Assembly: GCA_003049485.1 (NCBI GenBank)
Contig: PYST01000110.1
Span: 43,412 to 107,411 of the forward strand
From: Ophioceras dolichostomum
Lineage: Eukaryota; Ascomycota; Sordariomycetes; Magnaporthales; Ophioceraceae
Direction of reading: 5' to 3'
DNA length: 64,000 nucleotides
Both the position numbers and the translations under genes were made by a program. The notes under the pieces were generated by a model, which had not been told where the DNA came from, searched no databases, and worked only from the letters and a program-made list of their open reading frames with translations. The number at the start of each line of letters is the position of its first letter. Positions within the stretch are counted from its first letter, which is position 1. Below are positions 21,879 to 31,857 of this stretch, one piece after another.

Positions 21879-24467
21879 TTAAAAGGCGTCCTCATCAGTC
21901 CATTCAGAGCCTGAGATGATGCGATTGCCTTCGTTGTCGACCATCACCTGGCCCGGACGGCCTGCCGTGGGAGGAATGCCGCGGGCGCGCTTCGGCTGAC
22001 TCGCGTGAGGGCGAGCGTAGCCGGCCTCAGGAGTCATGCGCTTGCCTCTCGCAGCGCGCATCTTGGCGTAGTAGGTGTCGGACGCGTCCAGTTCCGGCTC
22101 TGAGTTGTCGTCGTACGTCTCCCAGTTCTCGGATCCAGACACATTGGTTGAAGTGTTGGAGATTTGTCTGACCGACGGCGGCTGTGAATATGTCGAGTGT
22201 GCCAGGCGATCGTTATGCCGATTCCCCTGAGGCGGGGCCGGCCCCTGATACTCGTCTGACCTGCTACCGTACGGCTCCCGTGGCTGGCGTTGGTGGTGAG
22301 ACTGCTGCGACATATGGGACTGGTGGCTCCTGTCGTCGTAGACGTCCTCAGGCTCGACGTGCCGCACGTTGATGCTGGATCCCATGTTCTCGCCGCGATA
22401 CGGATTCATGGGCGTCTCGAGGCGGACGTCAGAAACGGGCGCCAGCTCTCGCATCTTTGGTGGTGGAGCCCGCATTAGTGGCGGAGCGTTGCGGAATGCG
22501 TTGCCGCCATCGATCCTCGACTCGGGTCGAGGGCGTTCGGGGGAGTTGTTCCCGTGCTTCAGGCTCGACAACGGGACTCGGGCGGGGATCCGCGAAGGGC
22601 TCCCCTTGGCGCTTGTTGCCGTCTGACCGTGATGCGCTACGGGGGCGGGGCCTCGTCGTGCCGTGTTTGCCCATGCGCTTGCCCCGGCGGTCGGCGTCTT
22701 CGAAGCGCCCGGGCCCCTCGATTTGCCCAAAGGACCAGATTTCGCAGCAGCAGCAGCAGCAGCAGCAGCCGCCGGCTTACTGGCGGTGGCTCCGCCGTTC
22801 GTGCCTTGGCCCGGGGCCGGCCCGGCAGCGGGGGTCTTAGATCTCGGACCTGGCGCGGGTTTGGCGTCGGCCTCGTCGAGCAAGTCAAGATACCTCTCTC
22901 CGTGAACCAGGAACGGTCGGCCCCACTCATCCTCCCACGCCTCCAACGCCTTGCGGAGCTCACCCGCAACCTTAGGCAGCTCCTTGGTGATGCGTTTGCG
23001 CATCTTCTCCTCCCGGAGCAGCTTTCCGGGGTCGCGCTTCTCGCCCTTCTGGCCCCTCATCATCAGCCGCGAGGCGTCCTGGCTAGATGCGGCGAGCTCA
23101 TCACGGTCGTGCACCAGCGTCCTGTGCTTGTCGACTAGAGCAAGCGTCGGCGCACGCTGTTCCCGGACGGCCTCAAGCCGAGCGATCTCGCGCTCGTGGG
23201 CCTCTAGGAGGGCGTCGCTGTACACGTCTGAGAAGGCCGGGGTGAACTCGAGCATCTCGTCCTCGCACAGGTAAAGCGCATCCCACAGCTCCTGGAGCTT
23301 GAATCGGGCGTCCTCCACAAAGAGGTGCAGATTCTGGCGCTTGAGCTCTGTCAGACGACCAAGCTCATCCTCGAACTCGTTGATCTGCCTAACGCCGCAG
23401 CCGCGGTTGGAGTTCAGGAACCGTTTGCGCTCCTGCTCGTCGATCCCCAGCTTGTCCCACAGACCTTCAACCGCCGCCTTCAGGTCCCGCAGGCGCTTCT
23501 CGCGGTTCTTCTTCTCGTCCGCCAGCTTGTCCCGACGCGCCCGCAGTTGGGCCACGTCCTCCTCATGGAGCCCTAGCTGCTCAGGGGCATCTCGGTAGTG
23601 CTTGACTATGGCCCCGTCCGTCTGGGCCTGTGGCGTGCCCAGCTCAGCCCACAGTTGGATAATGTGCTCACACAACGCCGTGACAGTGGCCACCCGACGC
23701 GTGTACTCCTCGTACACACGTGTGAACTCGTCGTCCAGCTTGTCTACATACGAGGGGGTTAGGTCAAAGTTCGGCGGGATGGACTGGTTAGGACCCGTCG
23801 GCGGCAGGGCAATCCTGACAAAGGACGGCTCCAGGTGGGACGAATATGACTCCAATGCCTGTACAAGCTCTGCGCTCCGAGAAAGGAATGTCAGCCATCG
23901 GCCACCAGTCACCAGACTACCACAACTGGCCAGCTCTCGTCATCTATTCATCATGGGGAGGAAAGGGAGGGAGAGGGGGGCGAGGTCATACTCTTTACTT
24001 GCTCGAATCGCTCTCTGTGCAGCTTGCTAATCTGCTGGTGCTTCTCTCGTAGCACATGTAGACACCTCAATAACGGGAACGTGACCTGAAGATCTTCGTC
24101 ATAGTCGCGACGCGAGCCCTTGGAGTCGTCGAGTGAGGATTCCATCTGTCGAATTGCTGTGATGATTTTCTGTGCCTCCTCCACCATACCGTTCTTCTCG
24201 GCCGCGACGAAATCGACCTGGTTTCTTAATGTTTCGGACAGAGCGGCGAAGAGCTGTCACGGCGATGGGTCACGGCAATCGACTGGTTAGCTGGGCTGGT
24301 GGATGAATGGGATCAAATCGGTCTTCGATCCTGGGCACGATCAACATAGCACGTACCTCCGCCTCTCGCGTTTCCCGGTCATGGTTTGGAACGCCAATGT
24401 CATCAAATAGGCCATGAAGCTGTCCTATGATGGTATTCACCTGCTGAGACAGATAACTGGTATCCAT
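21879..24467 (-). CDS. ASE1: Ase1/PRC1/MAP65 anaphase spindle midzone protein
   Basis: Antiparallel-microtubule bundling protein of the spindle midzone. Exons: 24357-24467, 23992-24253, 21879-23869, giving 787 residues. It begins MDTSYLSQQVNTIIGQLHGL. The exon 2/3 joint gives RERFEQVKKLVQALESYSSH; an earlier possible donor (GTAAAG) would break the frame. Long coiled-coil and spectrin-like helices run through the first 430 residues (for example EKKNREKRLRDLKAAVEGLW), followed by SNRGCGVRQINEFEDELGRL and FEDARFKLQELWD-like helices typical of the microtubule-binding domain. The last third is disordered and basic, with a run of ten alanines, Ser/Pro sites that could be Cdk targets, and the end SGSEWTDEDAF. 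Diverges from the Pex11 gene. Confidence 0.93.
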
Positions 24468-25626
24468 GTTGCCTGCCACCGTGCTCTGTTTCTCCAGGCG
24501 CGTCTCTAGCTGTGGCAGTGGCGGATCTCGGAGGTGGTGATTTTTCACTGTATTTTGGGTCGGCGGCGTCGCGTTACGGGCCAGGTAGAGGATGCTCTGG
24601 CGCCAGGACAGGGATCGAATACTATCGGTGTGCCAGAAGGGAGGACTAGTGAAAGGGGAGCGAAAAAGAAGTCTGAATCCCGCAACTCGCAACAAATATG
24701 ACGGGCCGCGAGCGCCTCGCTGTCCCGCTGCACGTCTCTGTCGTTGTGGTTGTGGTCCACTGTTGATCACCAGCACGTGGGCAAAGCCAGGGCGAGGGAG
24801 CGCGTCTCAGACAATTGCATCTCAAGTGACGGCAGTATGGGCTGAGACCTGGGGAAAGGCGATACGGGAGCCGTTGGCTGTCGCCGGTGCATTTATTTGC
24901 AGCGGTCAACTCGGATTTTGCGCGTGAGTGGGTGATGCTGTCTTAAGCCCGGTTCCTAACTACAAGGTACCCAGTTCAAGTTGTTCAGAGGAATCAAGTC
25001 GCGCAGTTGTTCTTAGTGGTCTTTGTTGCGGATAGCTTCAGGCAGTTTCCAGGGCAACGGCTGCTGACCAAGCCTAGAACTTTGAAACACCCCGCCAAAC
25101 AATCAGCTCAACCTATCAACCAGATACCCCGCTTTGCATCGAAACCAAGAAAAACGCCAATCGCCCTCTGATTTTCTACTTTTCACTTGATGTTGTTTCA
25201 GCCAGGTGCCTAAGTATCAAATTTTGATTGTTTTTTTGGTCCACGATGCACCAGTTCGTATGATTCTGTTCCTGTTTCAAATTTGTATATCGAGTTGGCG
25301 GTCTGGACCAGCCAGACATCTCAAGTGTCTCCCATCTCCTACAAATATGCTGGCCGCAAGAGTCGCGCGGCGAACTGCCGAGGCCCCCATTCAGGTTATC
25401 CCGATGTAGTGCCCAATCATGTCATGTTGCCGAAATTTCTTAACCCGACCCGCTGTTGTCGTCGCTTGTGCCAAGGCCCAGCCTCTGGCAACCTTATCCT
25501 CATTCGAGGCTCGCGGTCGTTTGGGCGCGTCTTTAAACATACCTACCCCTGTACCTAAGCAGGTACCTACCTTACCTGCTGCCCACACCGTTTTAACCTG
25601 GCCAACACTGGAAACGGCAGCTGGAT
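24468..25626. promoter_or_regulatory. Bidirectional promoter region, Ase1 and Pex11-family gene
   Basis: About 1.15 kb between divergent starts. No gene is supported inside. A mixed TAGG/CCTA patch (25540-25577) lies just before the Pex11 ATG and is probably in its leader or core promoter. Confidence 0.45.
25540..25577. repeat. CCTA short-repeat patch
   Basis: CATACCTACCCCTGTACC followed by AGGTACCTACCTTACC, about 50 bases before the Pex11 start codon. Confidence 0.6.
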
Positions 25627-26930
25627 ATGGCCTCTGAAGTGGTCGTCACCTCCACGCCATCTACCGGCGAGCCGGTCTCGGCGCCCGAGTCCGCCCCGTC
25701 GCCGAAGCGGCCGGCCATGAATCATGCCGCCTCCACTATCAAAACCTTGCTCGCATCGGCGCCGGCCGACCTCGACGCGTTTCTCGCGCATCTTCAACGT
25801 TGCCTCCAGACGCCTGCAGGCATCGATTGCGTTTTGTCTGTAGCATCGGTTCCCTTTGACTTCCCCCAACTCGCTAGCCCTCAGGCTTTGAGGCCATAGT
25901 CATCTCTCTTTTCACTATTCTTCTGCCGTACCCCATGCCCCTTACCTACCGCCTCATCCCGCCCAATCCCGCCTACCTTCCTGGGTAAGGTACCTAACTG
26001 GGTAGGTAGGTAGGTTCATGGGACTTACCTAGCCTAGGGCATCTACCTACCTACCTAAAGTACCTACGTACTCGGAGCCCTACTTCGTGGTCTGCTCATC
26101 TGGTCCCTGTTGTGGGACTGGTCTTTGCTGGGTGGCTTGTTGCGGCTTTAGGCTAACCGTTGGATGGCCCACTCCTCGGCCGTCGGATTCGCTGATGTAG
26201 GCAGTTCGTATGCTACGCATCCCGTCTTTCAGCAGCGATTCTCACCACACTCTCGCAAACCGCGCTGCGCCGGTCTGCGCGGCAGTTCGTGGCACTTGTG
26301 GTTGCGCTGCCGCCGCACAAAGCCGTCCTCTTCAAGTCCACGGGATCAGCCGGGTCGGCCGTGTCTGCCGCCGCCATGCTGGCCGCCCAGCGTCTGAAAG
26401 CCCTCTCCGGCCTCCTCAGCGAGGCGCGCGTCATCCTCCGTCTCTGGGGCTTACTGGGCATGTACTTCTGGGCGCGGCGGCTGGTCCTCGCGCTCCGCAC
26501 CGCACCCGCGGGCGAAAAGGAGGATGCTTCGTCGCGGAGCTCGGGCGCGGCCGTGGCTCTACAGTGGGCGCAGCTCGCCGTCAGCGTGCTGTTCCAGTCG
26601 CTTGAGAATGGCGCGTTCTTGTCGTCCAAGGGCGTGCTTGGATGGAGCCCGGCCGCTCAGGCACGTGCGATGCGGTGGAGCACCCGCTTCTGGGGAGCGT
26701 CCGTCGGGATGGAGCTCGGCCGGCTGGCATTCGAGGCCGTCCGGAGTGGAGGCGAAGCGCGGACGGCCGCGTGGCGGAAGACGGTCACGCGCCACATCGC
26801 GTGGTCGCCATTAATTGTCCACTGGAGCTCCGAGAAGGGCTTCGTTCCAGAGATGGGCATCGGCCTTCTGGCCTGCATTCCCAGCATCATCCAGATGCGG
26901 GACCTGTGGGCAGACACCGCAAGGGCGTGA
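25627..26930 (+). CDS. PEX11: Pex11-family peroxisome proliferation protein
   Basis: Membrane protein that elongates and divides peroxisomes; the sequence resembles the fungal Pex11C-type paralogues more than classic Pex11. Exon 1 is 25627-25835 and exon 2 is 26201-26930, giving 312 residues. The intron is 365 bases, long for this window, and contains two TAGG/CCTA patches. The splice completes a Leu codon and gives TPAGIDCVLQFVCYASRLSA. After a disordered Ser/Pro-rich start come amphipathic or hydrophobic segments: the Cys/Tyr helix at the joint, LKALSGLLSEARVILRLWGL, a middle pair around LQWAQLAVSVLFQSLENGAF, and a C-terminal MGIGLLACIPSIIQMRDLW. The donor (GTCTGT) is weak, so the exact exon 1 end is less sure than the family. 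Confidence 0.8.
25983..26070. repeat. TAGG/CCTA patches inside the Pex11 intron
   Basis: GGTAGGTAGGTAGG followed 40 bases later by CTACCTACCTACC: inverted copies within an intron. Confidence 0.75.
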
Positions 26931-27474
26931 GAGGGGAAACCCAGGAGCTGAGGATCCGGGCGGAGGGCCGGTAGACAAGATACGAAACGGCAATCAACAG
27001 GTACCTACCTAGGTACCTAGGTAGGTAGTCAGGTGCCTAGAGGCAGCCGACACGGGGTTTGGCTATCACTATTTTCGAATGGTCCTCATTTAGATATTCG
27101 GCACTCTTGCTTTTTTTTTTTTTACCTCCCCAAACGCTTCCAAAATGCTTAGGCCCTTCTACTCGACGCGCTACTCTCCTATATGGAACTCTAGTGAGCC
27201 GAGCACGGGTGGATTTTAAATAAATAAGAGGCAAGTCGTGGGAACTAAGCCCTGCCGTAGTGTCGTGATGCATTAGATGTGTGGATGGGTGGGCAAATTA
27301 ACTCCCCATGCTTCTCACGCTTGGTCTTCTTCACGCCCATCCCTGCCTGCCTACTTATTATCCTGTGGCCTCATTCGGTGATGATATGTTGGGGCCTAGT
27401 CTATTCCTCCTTCCTCCTACCGATTCTGCTCCAATCTTCTTTTGTGTCACCCTCACGAACTTCCACCCCTTCGG
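26931..27474. other. Spacer between convergent Pex11 and GPI-protein genes
   Basis: Contains a perfect 26-nt palindrome (27002-27027) and a T-homopolymer near 27110-27123. No gene seen. Confidence 0.5.
27002..27027. repeat. Perfect 26-nt TAGG/CCTA palindrome
   Basis: CTACC units switch to GGTAG around a central GTAC, and the whole interval equals its own reverse complement. It lies about 70 bases past the Pex11 stop and could form a transcript hairpin. Confidence 0.85.
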
Positions 27475-28179
27475 CTAAGGGTTTATCCTCCATAGTAGGA
27501 GCCAACTGACTGTCGCCATCCAGAGAGCCATCGACGCCGGAGGGGATGAGAACCTGTCAGATGCGCCGATGACGACGGCATCGAAGGGACTCCCGCCACC
27601 CCTCTGATCGCCAGGAGCTTGCGGTGAAGGCGTCGTGGTTGGAGCGGCGCCGGTCGGAACTACGCCGCCCTGGTTCGTCGAGCTTGCCCGCGCGGCGGAT
27701 CCGTCTCCAGACGGTACCGACGTCGGCTCCTGCGGTGTGGGTGTCGCCGCGTCTGAGGCTGAGGGCGCAGTCGGCCGACTCGACGGCACCGGCGGCGAGG
27801 TCCTTGTTGATACGCCCGAGGAGCTCTGGTCCACGCCACGTCCGCAAAGCGCCTCGACCAGCGACCCCTGCATCGCCGCTCCTAGGACCGAGCCGGCCGA
27901 GGTGCCTGCGTCGACGCACACCGTCTGGAGGGTCGCCTGGACTAGCCTCAGCGAGCGCGTGCAGGTGGCGGAGCAGCCGTTGCCCGCGGTGAAGTCGGTC
28001 TGTTGCGAGCAGCCCGAAAGTGGACTGTTGTTATACGCCAAGATACAGCCCAACGGTACAGATGAGGCCGTTATGGACTGAAAATCGGAAAGCGTCAACG
28101 CCGCCGAAGCCGTTGTCGCCATGAAGAGGAGGACTTGTGCTACCGCTGAGCGCCTGGCTGAACAGCTTCGGCCAGCCAT
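27475..28179 (-). CDS. Secreted Ser/Thr-rich cell-surface protein, probably GPI-anchored
   Basis: I do not recognise a named family. The 234-residue product has a signal peptide (MAGRSCSARRSAVAQVLLF then a small-residue cut region), a cysteine domain of about 90 residues with six Cys (in LGC, SGC, NGC, ATC, TVC and ALC contexts), and a long Ser/Thr/Pro/Gly-rich stalk suited to O-glycosylation. A C-terminal hydrophobic segment (MALWMATVSWLLLW) follows small residues, which together suggests GPI attachment. The Cys pattern is shorter than the eight-Cys CFEM domain. An in-frame ATG at 28236 would add 19 charged residues before the signal peptide and bury it, so 28179 is preferred. The call rests on architecture alone; the stop is an ordinary TAG. 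Confidence 0.65.
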   Translation of the reverse strand: MAGRSCSARRSAVAQVLLFMATTASAALTLSDFQSITASSVPLGCILAYNNSPLSGCSQQTDFTAGNGCSATCTRSLRLVQATLQTVCVDAGTSAGSVLGAAMQGSLVEALCGRGVDQSSSGVSTRTSPPVPSSRPTAPSASDAATPTPQEPTSVPSGDGSAARASSTNQGGVVPTGAAPTTTPSPQAPGDQRGGGSPFDAVVIGASDRFSSPPASMALWMATVSWLLLWRINP

Positions 28180-29988
28180 GTCGTCGATGCCCTCCCTCCT
28201 TTCTTTTCCTCTTCTCTCTCTTTCCTTCTCGTTCACCCTTCCTTCAGCCTCTATTTTCCAGTTGTTTGCTCGTGTATCTCGCTGAGGTCGGACTTATGGC
28301 TTTTTCTTTTCTTCCCCCATTCCTTTTTGTTTTCCCCCTCTTAGGTTCTTTTGTCGTGGTTGCTGCAGCCCAACCCCCCCTCTCTACAATCGACCAGGCC
28401 TTGATGCCGAATGCTCGCTTTCTCCCGAGACTCCAATTGAGCGTCCGAGAAGGTAGGTACAGGTAAGGAAGTAAGTAAGTAGGTAGGTAGGTAGTTAGGT
28501 ATGTGCAGGCGACTGCTCGTCCAACGTTTTTGGTTGTGCGATCGGTGATGCTAGTTGCCTCGTCTTGTTCATACAGTAAGCGATCCTCGATTTGAGCGGC
28601 GTTCTTCGATGTCGCAAGGAAGAGCTCCATGAACCGACAGTCAGCAACGGCCATGGACCAGGACTGGCGCACAACGGATGAACAAACAAAAACGCAAAAA
28701 GGATGGATGACCAAGGTATCGAGGTATTCAGTACTGCTACGACAGCCGGTTTGATCCTGAAAGATGGTCGAACGGGACAGAGGACTGGAGTTGGTCTGAA
28801 ACACTTACCGTGTCGAGGAGGAGGGAAGGGGGATCTCCTATGCAACTTCTGGCGATGACACGAGTGATAGCTAGCCAACCAGCTATAAAACAGGTCAATG
28901 CGGCTGTTCGGATGGAATTCGATCAGTTCTCGGGGCTCCTGGAGCCTGGGTATCGCAATTCCGTGCTCTCGCCCCAACAATCCGCAAACCACTGGAAAGC
29001 ACCACCGCACACCACCACTACACACATACACCATGCATCCACGAATCCCATTGATACCCCCCTTTTCGCTTGCTGAATGGCACTAATCGCTTCTCCGGGC
29101 AAGTCCGTACCGCTACCACTTGCGACTTCCCTTGGAAAGTGGTGGGTCGGCACCTACTTACCCGAGAACGTTTAACGGCTCCTCTGAGCCTTCAGTTGCC
29201 TGGACATGTTACTCACCTATTAACTTAGGCAAGGAACTACCTCTCCTGAGTAGGCACGGCTCAGTCGGCGGCTGTTCTAGGCAGGCAGCGACGGGTGTTA
29301 TCGCCATTGAAGGTTTGGCAAACGACTACCGTGCCGGGACAGTCGCAATAAGTGCCTGCCGGGAGTCTAAGGAGCTGTGGTAGGGAATGCTGGGCTGGCT
29401 GCTTGATTTCCACCAGGGTTGCCACTCGTGATTTGGCATCTATGATTACCGGGGACACTGGAAAGATCACGGGGTAAATGTGTGGTTGCGACATTTCAGG
29501 GACCTACCCAGAGAAGACGGCAAGTAGGTTCCTAGGCGGACAGGCACTGATGCTAATAGGCTTAACATTTTCGATCTGGATGCTCGAACGGGAAGCGACC
29601 GTTAGCGAACAGGTTGTAAGAACCAGGGCATGCCAAAGAATCTTTCTCATTGGGCAGTCTTGAGTGCCAGCAGTTTCGTGAACCCAGAACTTCTGCTCGC
29701 AAATGTGGCGCCAAGGTGGTTGACGCACGCTTCACTAGTATGTACTCGGAGAAAATTGCCGTATGGGCGGTAGATGTAGATACTAGGTGAGTGAGCAGGT
29801 ACGGTGTGTTTATGGAGGTCTGTAGGTACCTTAGGTTGTGTGTTCGGTGAACGAAACCTTGATCCCTGCCCGGACCCCCAATGCACGTATGAAAACAGAC
29901 GAACGATGATACCGAATACGCAAATAACGCTGAAAAACCAGCCTGTACACCGCCGGGGAGAAATAGCAGGGGATTAGTTACATCTAGT
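28180..29988. other. Gene-free spacer upstream of the GPI-protein gene
   Basis: About 1.8 kb with only short, low-complexity open frames on both strands, none convincing. A tandem GGTA patch sits at 28451-28501. It should include the promoter of the cell-surface gene and the 3' end of the GPHR gene. Confidence 0.5.
28451..28501. repeat. Tandem GGTA patch
   Basis: Repeated AGGTA/AAGTA units in one orientation, with near-perfect GTAG tetramers at the end. Confidence 0.7.
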
Positions 29989-31857
29989 CTATGACCGCTT
30001 CTGTCCTATCTCTTCACGCGCAAAGTCGTCCCACTCATCCCAATCAGCACCATGTCCGCCGCTTATCCTGCCGCCAGCCCATATCCCGATGGCAGTTGCG
30101 ATGCTAGCGACTAGAAACCAACCCTCGAACCAGCGGTCCACGAAAGCCGGTTCAAGGGCGCTTTCTAGCGCATCGCTCACCGCACCGGATACCTCCTTGG
30201 GCAGGCTGCTCCGGAGCAGCAGCGAGGAGCTAATGACGTACGTCGCGGCGATCTGCCCGACGAACAGAGCCAGGTTGGCCTGGGCCTGGTATACCAGCCC
30301 GGGAGCCCACTTGGAAAACAGGCGGAACGTCTGCAGCACTGAGTTTGCCGACGCCGCGAGGATCACGCCGGAAAGGAGGAATGAAATCTGCCGGGCCCAT
30401 GCCAGCTGGTCCAGCTTAGGATCCCAATGCTTGGCAAGCAGGCCGAGAAAGCGGTTGATCGGGTCGGAAGACGAGAATGACGCCCCGGGGTTGTACATCC
30501 GCCGGAGTGTCGTCATCGTGGTAGCGAGAACGCGGTACACGCAGTATAGACTGAAGACGTACGACGGGAGCATGAGGATGCGCCCGAGCACTGTGCCGGC
30601 TCGAGCAAGGGAGGCCCGCCGGCTCCGAAGTGCTGAGACTCCGGCGGACAGACTGGCCTCCATGGACTCCAACCCCGCGATCTCCAGCTCCAAGGCCTTG
30701 ATTTCTGCCTGCTCACTCCTTGCCCCGAGGCTGGTCTTGATCGAGCCGATTAGCTTACCGACAAGCCCGACGCCGCTGCTGCCACCATCAGACGTCTGGA
30801 GAGGCTGTGCGGGGGCCGTTGCGCCGGGTCCTTCTCCTCCTCCAACCGTTGCTGCTGCTACTTGGCGCTGCAGCGATCGGAGCCGATGGCGCTTGGCGAC
30901 TAACAACTCTCCAGTAGCCTCCAGCCCCGCTTGCTTCCTCGAGATCTGTGCGTCCGTAACTGGCCGTCGCTTGTGGGCCCTGTGATCGGCAAATGTGTGC
31001 CATGGGGAGGATACACTCGCGAAGCCGGAGAGGAGGGCCATGAGAGATATACCGATGACACCGACCCTCTCCAGGCACGCCCGCGCCAGCTTCTTGCGCC
31101 CAGCCGCCGTGAGGACGAGACCGGGAAAACTGCGGATGACCCCTGTTCCGAAGTCAGGCGCGGACCCGAAACCTCCCCTCATGGCCATGGAGATGCCGGT
31201 GCTGTCAAGGTGCGCCCCTTCATCCCTCGCGTAGATGTAGGATCCGTTGAGGCCGGGCACAGCCAGGCCGAGGGACCAGAATACAAAGAGCCAGGCACCA
31301 AACGCGGCTAGTTGCAGCACCCATGCCGTGCGTGGGACGCGGCCCTTGGCGGTGAGGTTGAACGACAAGCCGGAGCCGGCGACCACGGACTGCACCTCGA
31401 GGAAGGGGATCAGGGCGACGAGCAGGAAAAGGAGGGTTGGGACGGTGACGCGAAGGGCAAGGTCACGAGCCACCGGATCCACGAGGTCCGAAATCTCGAC
31501 TAGGATGAGCTCGGCGAGGACGGCGGAGAGGCCAATGGTGGAGGCAAACGTGCCGGCAACGAGGCGGCGGCGAAAACCGCGTGACGCACGCTCGGCATGG
31601 CATTGTCGCAAAGACGTCGGCGCAAAGGCGGGCAGCACGTGGCCGTCGCCGTCGTCGCGGCCGGAGCCATGGGCGCGGGAGAGCAGGGGCGTAACGCGGC
31701 GAGCGACGAGCAAGGAGACGATCGCGAAAGTGCCCACGAATGGGGAAAGCGAAAGCGCTAAAGACAGAAGTGTCCCGGCAGACGCAGCACGTGGCCTGCT
31801 GGCGGTGCAGAGGACGTCATCGCACTCTGGGCCGTGGCGGCGACTGAATGGGAGCAT
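29989..31857 (-). CDS. GPHR: Golgi pH regulator (GPHR/GPR89, ABA-GPCR family) homologue
   Basis: Polytopic membrane protein of the GPHR family: an anion channel that keeps Golgi pH in animals, and called GTG in plants. Single exon, 622 residues. The N-terminal half has hydrophobic segments near residues 28-52, 100-125, 135-155 and 180-205. The conserved patch LSGFASVSSPW lies near residue 285. A long cytosolic coiled-coil loop with a Gly-rich insert follows (LRSLQRQVAAATVGGGEG and a second helix from KALELEIAGLESMEASL). The C-terminal half has four or five more segments, ending with WFLVASIATAIGIWAGG and an acidic/basic tail. The first in-frame ATG (31857) starts MLPFSRRHGPECDD, a plausible family N-terminus. 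An ATG-led frame at 31758-31997 overlaps it in another frame and may be an upstream ORF. Confidence 0.85.
   Translation of the reverse strand: MLPFSRRHGPECDDVLCTASRPRAASAGTLLSLALSLSPFVGTFAIVSLLVARRVTPLLSRAHGSGRDDGDGHVLPAFAPTSLRQCHAERASRGFRRRLVAGTFASTIGLSAVLAELILVEISDLVDPVARDLALRVTVPTLLFLLVALIPFLEVQSVVAGSGLSFNLTAKGRVPRTAWVLQLAAFGAWLFVFWSLGLAVPGLNGSYIYARDEGAHLDSTGISMAMRGGFGSAPDFGTGVIRSFPGLVLTAAGRKKLARACLERVGVIGISLMALLSGFASVSSPWHTFADHRAHKRRPVTDAQISRKQAGLEATGELLVAKRHRLRSLQRQVAAATVGGGEGPGATAPAQPLQTSDGGSSGVGLVGKLIGSIKTSLGARSEQAEIKALELEIAGLESMEASLSAGVSALRSRRASLARAGTVLGRILMLPSYVFSLYCVYRVLATTMTTLRRMYNPGASFSSSDPINRFLGLLAKHWDPKLDQLAWARQISFLLSGVILAASANSVLQTFRLFSKWAPGLVYQAQANLALFVGQIAATYVISSSLLLRSSLPKEVSGAVSDALESALEPAFVDRWFEGWFLVASIATAIGIWAGGRISGGHGADWDEWDDFAREEIGQKRS

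Noticed and set aside
30089..30985. 298-codon plus-strand frame over the GPHR gene
   Set aside because: Antisense shadow of a recognisable membrane protein.
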